Part shown: in pieces, positions 55,189 to 64,000 of the stretch
How positions within the stretch are numbered: position 1 is the stretch's first letter
Layout of the letters: every line of letters starts with the position of its first letter
NCBI GenBank assembly: GCA_023627715.1
Contig: JAMAHW010000036.1
Span: 248,001-312,000, forward strand
Length of the DNA stretch: 64,000 bases
Source: Periconia sp. R9002
Taxonomy: Eukaryota; Ascomycota; Dothideomycetes; Pleosporales; Periconiaceae
Direction: 5' to 3'
Notes under the pieces: generated by a model
Seen by the model: only the letters and a program-made list of their open reading frames with translations
Databases searched by the model: none
Told to the model about the DNA's origin: nothing
Made by a program: the position numbers and the translations under genes

Positions 55189-57053
55189 TCACATTTCGCC
55201 CCGAGGGTGCTGTCTCCCCACGTCATTAGCAGCTCTCCTCTCTTCTCTCTCTGCTTCCAACCTGACCCTCGCAAATCCAGCCTGCGCCTTGGCGTGATCG
55301 CTCCCCCCACTACTTCTCCAGTCCCTTCCCCTACCCAATACACTCCAGAGCAACCCACCCCCCAGCCAAGAACTGTTCGATGTAGTGGGATTGACTTCGG
55401 TGATGGTGCGATGCAGTGTGTTGGTAGGGCGGCTGCTTGGTAAGACTGTGGTCCCGTCGACAGCAGTGTGCGTTGTCGAGGAGAACGTACGCCAACATGC
55501 AAAAGATCCAAGGAACGTTCCATCGGAGTTTGGAATATGCCTCCACGGTCGTTCACGGAGTGTGAATATTAGACAATCTACGATACCCATTGAATTAAGA
55601 CAGACAGTGGTAGTTAAGGTGAGCCCATACAATGGGTGTGCTGCCCAATTTTCAGAATACATCATGCAATGATTGATGAAAGGAATCAGCCACATGAATA
55701 TGTAGCAGATGGGGTACACAAACATCAATCGTAGTTGACGTTGTACTCGGATTTTGTGCTGAACCAGAGGCCGTTGAGCAGCATTGGTGGGGCAGGTGCT
55801 TGGTGGAGATGGTGAGACTTGGTCATCCAGGTGATCACATCGAGTGTTGCTGTGCTTTCTGGTGGTTTTAATACTAGTATGGCTCTCATTTGGTGGTACC
55901 GAAAATGCTCTACTGCAGCGCTGGCTTCGAGGACCACTTATGACAGAAACAGATCCGGGATAGTCATAGCTGTCGGGACACCTACTCGCTGAAGCCACGA
56001 CAGACGTCCTCCGCGAAGCGCTCATCATAGAAACTATCGAGGAGCCTCTACGCATGGGGAATATTGCAAGGTTCGTCATATCTGGTACTGTTCCAGCATC
56101 GGATTCTAAATTGTGCAATGATAATGTGGGGTTGATGGTGGATACAGATGGTTTCTCGTACTGAAGCATGTCCGACAGCGAGCGGAATTTAAACCCAACG
56201 TGTGCATAGATTGCCAATGCAAGCCCAAGTATGATGATTGCAATGATGTAGCGGGGCACCCATGTCAGTGCTAAACGATACCAGAAAGGTCGGATCGGAA
56301 GTGAGCAGAACGCCCCTTGAGACATATATCCGTAACGGCCACCCGCAAAGGGCAAGATCGACATCAACATAGGCACCAGGAATGCTCCCCCGAAGATGGG
56401 ATAACGATACGAATAGAGCCCATCTGAGCGGATCGTGTTTGACGGACGAAACACCTGCATGGCACTGTGAATGGCAATCACGAGTACCGCGTAGTCTGCA
56501 CGTATTCATCAGAGACTGCCACTGGCAGTATATGATTGTAAAGAAGACTGACCACTTGTCTCAGTGCCGTATTGGACCAGGAAGCCGCTTGCCTGACAGA
56601 ATGCCGATTCTGTATAGACCGTACCCCTTGCAATCGATACCACGGCAAACAAGAACATCCATGATGCTTTCATCATGTCGCCAAATATTAGGAGAATAAT
56701 CAGCCTGCAACAATCAACACGGAGGAAAGTCGTAGAAGATGGAGTTTTGCCGACCTGTGACGGAAGCGTTTTTCCATTCGACAGAACCAGAAAAACGCAA
56801 TGCATGATGCTACCATCGTGGCAGCGGCGCACGTTGCGCCAACAATTTGCAGCCAATACGTTCTGTGAGCGGCGAACAGTTTCTTGGATGACGCGCCGCT
56901 GTGATGACCGATGTATGGTATTGGAAACGACGTAGCCCGAGGAAAAATTAAGCATATCGTGAGTGCCACAACTGTGGTGTGAAGGTAGTTCGACGAAGGT
57001 ATGTTATACCTCCAGCGCCAAGTTCGCGAAGGGTCACTCCGAACACTTGTCAT
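55189..57053 (-). CDS. Git3/Gpr1-type G-protein-coupled receptor
   Basis: Three exons (56755-57053, 56553-56704, 55189-56495) join in phase to 585 residues. Transmembrane segments include LQIVGATCAAATMVASCIAFFWF (TM1), LIILLIFGDMMKASWMFLFAVVSI (TM2), DYAVLVIAIHSAMQVF (TM3), FGGAFLVPMLMSILPF (TM4), YIIAIIILGLALAIYAHV (TM5), then a large loop, LRLMFVYPICYIFMWLIPFI (TM6) and LYGLTLTTTVCLNSMGIVDCL (TM7). A basic VQHKIRVQRQLR just before TM6 and the RERPW motif after TM7 match the Git3 group, which senses glucose or other nutrients through a Galpha and cAMP. The start is uncertain: an extra hydrophobic stretch (YLHTTVVALTICLIF) before TM1 could be a signal peptide or leader. Frame upstream of 57053 stays open to about 57407. 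Confidence 0.85.
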
Positions 57054-57722
57054 GCCTGCCCTATGTATGAGGTTATCTGTGAACAGGTGAGGGACCGCTA
57101 CAAGAGATGCGAAACAACCACCCCAAGCGCTTGACATAGGGCCCATCGGCCGAGAATTCTGTGAGAGTTGCTTGTGTCTTGAGCGCAACTGGATATGAGT
57201 CTGACTCTCCAGGACCGGGGATTGTTGTTCCGATGATTTCACTCGCTCTCGAGAGCGCGTTGCCGAAAACGGGCCAGACACAAAGGGGTGGGATATTCCC
57301 ACCGTTCGGTAGCGATCGCTGCTGAGACAAGTCAGGAGGTTCTCACGAGGTGTTCCCAATGCAAGTATTGAAGATATTAAGAGGTGGAGTGAATGATGCG
57401 ACAGCATTTGTTTAGATTTGGATGAGTCCTTTGTGTGCGAACGAGGATCGTTCGTTGCTATCTCCGAAACTCTGATTCAATCAAGCTTTTAACCTTCTTC
57501 ACTAGAAACTTTCCGGTTTTAGAGAATCGTCTTCCGTTGGGTTGTCCTCCTTGGCTGACATGACTGACACAGGTTTGCCGCAGTAACGCGCGATTAGACG
57601 AGCGCGGTGCGCGTAGATGCATGCGATATGCGCTTAAGATTCTCATATGTCCTTGTTTGAGATATATCCGCAAACCACGTATGGATATTGGCGTCTCTAG
57701 CACTGAGCTCGTGAAGGATCAC
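57054..57722. other. Intergenic region GPCR 5' flank / UCH 3' end
   Basis: The promoter of the GPCR gene; possible alternative start codons in the open frame up to 57407. No other gene is seen. Confidence 0.5.
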
Positions 57723-58647
57723 TCAGTCAAGAGACTCGGCTAGTACGATAAGAGAGAATCGGAGATCTCCTCCTCCTGCCTCAGCCTCGCGCTTCAGGAA
57801 GCTTCTTACGCCTAATTCGAGAGCTTTGTCAGAGAGGATATCTTCGTCAGCAGCAAGTTGACCGCGGTCGAGAGGGCCTTTTCGTCGGCCATCCATCTCC
57901 CATAGGTGGTTGTCTTTGGATTTGACGAAACAGACGTAATGTAAATCGACACTGTCGTCGGCGGGTGGTGCGGCAGTGTCACCTCCAGCCGCAGCGGCTT
58001 GATGCGCACTCTCCAGAGCTTGGGATTCATACAACAGATCCGCGCGCTCGGCAGGCTTCAATGGGATAGCGTCACGGAGCAGGTTGGACAGACCTGAGTC
58101 AGGTTCTGGGATGAAGGTTAGCGCCAAAAGGATCGCAATGACGAAAAATGCAAGGGCGACAAACCGATATGGTCGCGTGCTGCGCCGTTGGATACACCGT
58201 GAAGAAGGCCGATGAGGCCGCAAGCGTTGCCGATGGTCTGCTTGTACCAGACGACTTGTTCATCGGGACCATGGCCCTGGTACTCTGGGCGATCTGTGTC
58301 CTCCTGAATGCGGAACTTCTCATAGGTCTCACTCACGGGGAATATGAGGAGCAGAGCGTAGGCTGGGCGTGGAACAAAGGCAAGCAGCTCGGGTTCGTCG
58401 ATGCTGAAGACATCATGGAATGACAATTTCTTGGAAAGGCCCAGGTTGTGAACCAGCGAAGTCATAACCTCGGGGTTGTTCTCTATGTAGCCAGGCACAT
58501 TGTCAGTTGTTTTGTTGGAGCACGGAATATCTGCCTAGATACCTAGGGTTGATATATGTAGGTAGGTATTCAAGGGTGGTATGACGTACCGAGAGGGACG
58601 AATCTCTTTCTCGAAGGAGGAACATCTGGTGAGTTGATGTCGCTCAT
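57723..58647 (-). CDS. Ubiquitin C-terminal hydrolase (UCH family, Yuh1/UCHL3 type)
   Basis: Cysteine protease that clips small adducts from ubiquitin or Rub1. Three exons (58590-58647, 58165-58482, 57723-58105), 252 residues. The spliced sequence has NNPEVMTSLVHNLGLS at the start, the oxyanion Gln101 and nucleophile Cys107 in QTIGNACGLIGLLH, His181 in DLHYVCFVK and Asp197 in WEMDGRRKGP, so the triad is complete. The active-site crossover loop is between about residues 150 and 180, and includes an inserted AAAAGGDTAAPPADD. Intron 2 starts gtttgt and has a gcgctaac branch; its open frame in one reading encodes a membrane-like stretch, which is a false product. Divergent, 282 bp away, from the Arc1-like gene. 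Confidence 0.94.
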
Positions 58648-58929
58648 GGTCACTGACGAATCGTACTTGTGTGGTATGTGTGTGAGGGATACCTTGTAGT
58701 GTAGGTAGATTCATCAAGAGGCTTTTATGCTGTTGCAGAGCCCATGTCTCTATGGTGTTGGTCTGTATACATCAATCAATGATAGGTACAAAGGCCAGCA
58801 GAAAGCACTGGCCCGTGCGTGCGTGCCCCTCACCTACACTTAGGTACAGTAAGTTACAAGCATGTGCCATGTACTAGTTGGGTACTCTATGTGTATTTTT
58901 TTTCTTGAGTCACGTTTCTTCGCTGGCCA
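58648..58929. promoter_or_regulatory. Shared short divergent promoter, UCH / Arc1-like
   Basis: The ATGs are 282 bp apart. A GTAGGTAGG-type motif lies at about 58698-58705 in the leader and TACACTTAGGTACA at 58832-58845. Confidence 0.5.
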
Positions 58930-60577
58930 ATGTTGACTTCTCCAGTAGCTGCTCTGCCAGCCCTGCGCAGCTCTCTTCTTCATTTTGCACGCACACGAAC
59001 ACGAACTCGCACAACACCAACCCCCTTTCGATTGCTTCGTCCCCGTACCACCCCTCCTGCGCGCCTCTCTTTTTCTACCGCCGCCGCCGCGCCAAACAAT
59101 CCCCTCGCCGGCTTCTTTACCCCGCTACAGCCGCTCCTGGTCGACTTCTTTCGCCAAAAGATCCCCGCCATGGCCAGCTCTACCATTGACCAGAGCTTGC
59201 AAACCTTCCTCAACACCCACGCACCCAACAACGCCTCTGCTGAGACGGACGCCGTCAAAGTCTCACAGGCTCTCTTCCCTTCCGTCGCCTACTCCGATGC
59301 GGAAAAGGCAGAGTTGAGCCAATGGCTTATCACCGCCTCCCATGTGGCCTCCGCTGGTGAAGATGCCGCAAAGGCTTCGGAGAGGCTCTCAGCCTTAAAC
59401 ACCCACCTTTCCAGCCGTACCACTGTGCTTGGTGCCAAACCTTCCGTCGCCGACATCGCCCTCTACCAAAAACTTGCGCCTGTCGTGTCGAAATGGTCTC
59501 CCGAGGAGAGGACAGGCGAAAATGGTTACCATCACATTGTTCGACATGTCGATTTCGTCCAAAATTCACCCATCTTTGCCCTGAAGCTAGACGACAAGGT
59601 CAACGTTGACCTCGACAATGTTGTCTTCAAGATCAAGCCTATTGATGCCAAGGCTGAAAAGGAACGAAAGAAGAAGGAAAAAGAGGCTGCTGCCGCTGCC
59701 GCCGCCGCCGCTGGGGCTACACCGACAACCGCGACTGGAGAGCAGGGTGCTGAGGGGAAAAAGAGCAAAAAGGAAAAGGCCAAGGATAAAGTCCAGGCTG
59801 CGGAGGCCATAGCATCGACCGCCGCCGGAAAGACGGGCCCTCCAGAAGGAGCCCCCACGCAAAAGAAAGAAAAGAAGGCGAAGCAGCCAAAACCTCAGAA
59901 GGCGTGAGTACCGCAACCATCTGAAAAATAATGGGGAAGCTAATCTTTCCGGTAGGCCACCCGCCGAGAAGCCGCTCTCACCTTCCCTCATCGATCTTCG
60001 CGTCGCACATATCCTCAAAGCCGAGAAACACCCCAACGCCGATTCACTATACGTTAGCACGGTTGCTTGCGGTGACGCTCCCGGAACCGACAATACGTCC
60101 GAATACGAGGGTCAGGTTGTGCGAACAGTCTGCTCGGGTCTCAACGGACTGATTCCTCTCGAGGAAATGCAGAATCGCAAGATTGTTGCCGTTTGCAACT
60201 TGAAGCCCGTCACCATGCGTGGCGTTAAATCTTGTGCCATGGTTTTGGCAGCTTCGCCTCGTGTCGCCGAAGGAGAGGATAGCCATGGCGGACCGGTTGA
60301 GCTAGTGAGCCCACCTACAGATGCAAAGGCGGGCGACAGGGTCTTTTTCGAAGGTTGGGAGGGTGAACCAGAGGGCCAATTGAATCCCAAGAAGAAGATT
60401 TGGGAAACCATCCAACCGGGTTTCACTACGACAGACTCCTTGGGTGTTGGCTTCGATGTGGAGGCTGTGCCGCAACTGGCAGGGGAGGGTGCAGGGAAGA
60501 AGACGGGCGTGGCTGCGCTGAAGACTGCGACGGGTCTATGCTCCGTAAAGACTCTCAAGGGGGCTACCGTGCGATAG
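58930..60577 (+). CDS. Arc1/AIMP1-like tRNA-binding cofactor with possible mitochondrial leader
   Basis: Two exons (58930-59903, 59956-60577), 531 residues from the first ATG. The C-terminal 200 residues are an EMAP-II/OB-fold tRNA-binding domain: LIDLRVAHILKAEKHPNADSLYVSTVACGD, VVRTVCSGLNGLIPLEEMQNRKIVAVCNLKPVTMRGVKSCAMVLAAS. The middle is a Lys/Ala/Glu-rich basic linker (ERKKKEKEAAAAAAAAAG). The region of residues 90-220 resembles the GST-like N-terminal domain of yeast Arc1 (ADIALYQKLAPVVSKW). Arc1 binds methionyl- and glutamyl-tRNA synthetases in the cytosol. Residues 1-80 are Arg/Ser/Thr-rich with no acidic residue until the ATG at 59170, where MASSTIDQSLQTFL begins, the usual cytosolic start. 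Thus a leader form and a short form (451 residues) are both possible. Confidence 0.9.
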
Positions 60578-60936
60578 AAAATCTTGGTGGAGGTTTGCAA
60601 GCAGTGAGTGGATAGATCTAGCCTCAAAAAATCGCTGCTCTTGTGAAGCAAGACAAGCAGCAAACACACCTGATACGTTCAGACGCTCCATGGAAGTGTT
60701 ACTCGGAGCCTGGAGCTGAACAGACACTTTTGACGTTATAAAGGAAAGATGCGGGTTATGAATAGAGGCCCCTCACAGAGCCAACATTGTCATGAACTGG
60801 ACACGAACTACGCCTTATGTACAATTCTCAAAACTAGACGCTAGCAAACAACAAAATAAAGAGACTCATCCCAAATGGCACAAGACGTCTTTACATGGGC
60901 CGCATGGGCTCCCATTCCGAAATTTAATCACCTATG
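60578..60936. other. Convergent intergenic region
   Basis: 3' flanks of the Arc1-like and epimerase genes. No gene is seen. Confidence 0.6.
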
Positions 60937-62268
<1,332 letters not shown>

Positions 62269-63732
62269 GTTGATGTGGATTTCTGGTGGCCGTGGAGGTG
62301 GATACAAAGGGTCTCTGGGGTGCCAATTGAGGATTTCTGGCGGGTGTGCGGAGATGTGTACAAGCAGGATGGTCCAAGTTAGGGGCTGACGATGAGGGTA
62401 GGTAGGGTAGGGTAGGGTAGTGTAGGGCTACCAAGTAAATACTTAGCTAGTTGGGTAGGGATTTTAGCGTACAAGCAAACGCCCGGCGGAAGCATTACGT
62501 GATTTGATTTAGCGGACAGCAACCCCATTATTATGTACCTTGGTAGTTACAGGTCAGGTACAAACACAGACACAGACACAGGTACAGGTACCATCTACGA
62601 GAGGGCTGAGGAATTGTACCAAGGAGAGGTTCTGCGACCCGGAGAAGATGGAGTTTGTCAATCACAACGTCTGGTACGCTAGTATGTGGCCTTCGGACCT
62701 GTGACTCTTTTGCATACCTACGTACCTAAGTACAATTAGGTCCCTACCTACCTATGTAGGCACCATCAATGTTTAAAAAGACACCTATCCCCGGTAGGTA
62801 CATGTATAACTACATAGGTACGAAGGTCAAATGGGTGTACTGTACAGACATCCATTGGGCATTGATTTCTGCCTGCACTCTCCGCCTTCGCTAACATCAA
62901 TCAATGCCTATGCCATGCCATGGCATCCACCATCCACCATCCATCCATGGACGCGTCCATCTCTCTATCCCGTCACCGCGCCGGCAACTCTCTACGAGAC
63001 CCTGCGGCGAGATATGAGATGATGCACCCTGAAATGAACCCCTTGATCCAACCATCTTCTTGCTGTTAGCCTGCCCTGCCCTGCCCTGCTTTCTTGCGCG
63101 CGTTACCCTGCCCTGCCCTGCCTAGGTACCTAGGTACGCGTCAAACTCCGACGCTAGTTTCTCGACGTGTCGCACCTACCTACCTACCTACCTACCTACC
63201 TACCTATATACCAACTACCACGGCCACCATATATACTGCAGTCGGCTTCCTAAACCCTCTCCTCAACTCAGAATAGCTTCTGGAAAGTTATCGTAGTGGC
63301 GGCGCATATTCCATCAGGCCTCAGGGTCGCCACTTGGCTGGATTCTGGTGAGTTCCTTCTATGTTTTGGTCGCCTCGTCGCCGAGCGCGCGCCGTGAATT
63401 CAAGTCGGTCTTCACCTTCCATTCCTCAATAATTTCATGCCCTTCTCATCTCCTCCTGTGCCGCTTCACCCCTTGTACACCTTCCTTTCCTGCCTCTGTT
63501 GCTATTGTTGCTATTGTGACTCTACCACAATAGCGGCACCTAATACCATCACTTACCCACTCCATCCAACCCACCACCTGCCCTTCCTCCCCTTCCTCTC
63601 CAAACCCACCACTTTCTACACTTACTTTACACCACTCTTGCCACACACTCAATCTTCATTAGCTATCCATACACACCTCCATCTTACACTCCATTTTGCA
63701 GGCACTCTTCAAGCATTATCCCACCCTCACCC
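62269..63732. other. Divergent intergenic region, repeat-rich
   Basis: It contains TAGGG repeats (62403-62422), the CCTA tract at 63175, CTGCC repeats (63068-63122), and many GTACCTA / TAGGTAC motifs (62530-62820, 63121-63137). This is the densest site of that motif. No gene is seen. Confidence 0.6.
63175..63206. repeat. (CCTA)8 tetranucleotide repeat
   Basis: Eight perfect head-to-tail copies. Flanking DNA carries further CTGCC and CCTAGGTA units. Confidence 0.97.
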
Positions 63733-64000
63733 ATGTCTTATGCAGCAAGTCGTCAAGGGGCGCCAACTCCACGGCGTTCTACGCGCATCTCCCAGTCGGT
63801 TGCCTCCCGATCGGTTGTAAGCGTGGAAACTGGCGTCTCTGCAACTCCTGGGAAAGCCAAAAACACGTTACCAAAACTCAAATCTCGCCAATCAACCGCT
63901 TATGGGGCCAGTGGACGCGTTGGCGATGCCGAGGAACTGGAAGTCCCCGTCACCGGCTTTTCTCAAGCCTTTCAAGTCCAGCGAGATGCTGCTATGGCCC
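63733..64000 (+). CDS. Possible SUN-domain (Sad1-like) protein, N-terminus only
   Basis: Open to the window edge: 89 codons seen. The start MSYAASRQGAPTPRRSTRISQSVASR is at the first ATG after a C/T-rich leader. The sequence has a basic PRRSTR motif, then TPGKAKNTLPKLKSRQSTAYGASGRVGDAEELEVPVTGFSQAFQVQRD. In my recollection, fungal Sad1/SUN proteins begin with a TPRRSTR-type motif and later an AYGASGR...GFAQAFQ motif, so this is the best guess; the membrane segment and SUN domain would lie outside the window. It could be another protein with a similar disordered N-terminus. Confidence 0.5.
   Translation, partial: MSYAASRQGAPTPRRSTRISQSVASRSVVSVETGVSATPGKAKNTLPKLKSRQSTAYGASGRVGDAEELEVPVTGFSQAFQVQRDAAMA

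Noticed and set aside
58130..58200. A membrane-like segment near the middle of the ubiquitin hydrolase (FVALAFFVIAILLALTF).
   Set aside because: It is intron 2 read as protein; removing the intron (gtttgt...cccag) restores the UCH family sequence.
62395..62425. TAGGG-like repeats as a telomere or interstitial telomeric repeat.
   Set aside because: Units are GGTAGG/GTAGGG rather than TTAGGG, short, and lie between two ordinary genes.

Overview
The window is nuclear DNA of a filamentous ascomycete (Pezizomycotina). Genes are dense, on both strands, and carry one to four short introns of about 45-120 bp with fungal donors, branch points (gctaac/gctaat types) and acceptors. The gene set is eukaryotic housekeeping. 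Class Dothideomycetes, possibly Pleosporales, is my inference from gene styles and the repeat; no marker here settles it. All gene models were read by eye, with exon phases checked by adding exon lengths.

Layout. 1-8 kb: 3'-truncated Ppg1-type phosphatase (-), an unrecognised Q/P-rich protein (+), AP-3 beta (-). 8-20 kb: an unrecognised protein with RecA-like strand pattern (+), RhoGDI (-), a Bqt4-like inner-nuclear-membrane protein (+), a fused succinyl-CoA ligase alpha-beta protein (-), a small charged protein (+), SUMO (-), Cmc4 (+). 20-36 kb: Nup84/Nup107 (+), an unrecognised protein with an SCAPC motif (+), a GNPAT/PlsB-type acyltransferase (-), a Kre2/Mnt1 mannosyltransferase (-), Pat1 (+). 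38-48 kb: secreted aspartic protease (+), a probable Zip2/SHOC1-like meiotic protein (+), an Osh-type sterol/lipid transfer protein (+), a small MITE, a TPR protein gene with a broken splice donor (-), and a second, truncated MITE copy. 48-64 kb: Pps1 dual-specificity phosphatase (-), DNA polymerase delta small subunit (-), DcpS (+), a Git3/Gpr1-type GPCR (-), ubiquitin C-terminal hydrolase (-), an Arc1-like tRNA-binding protein with a mitochondrial-type N-terminus (+), UDP-glucose 4-epimerase (-), and the start of a possible SUN-domain (Sad1-like) gene (+).

The genes do not form an operon or an obvious biosynthetic cluster. Several pairs are divergent with short shared promoters (7811-8041, 53329-53800, 58648-58929). 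The points most worth a second look are the ligase fusion that lacks the usual nucleotide-binding part of its beta half, the MITE-flanked TPR gene whose intron starts TT instead of GT, the Zip2/SHOC1-like gene, and the dual-start Arc1-like gene.
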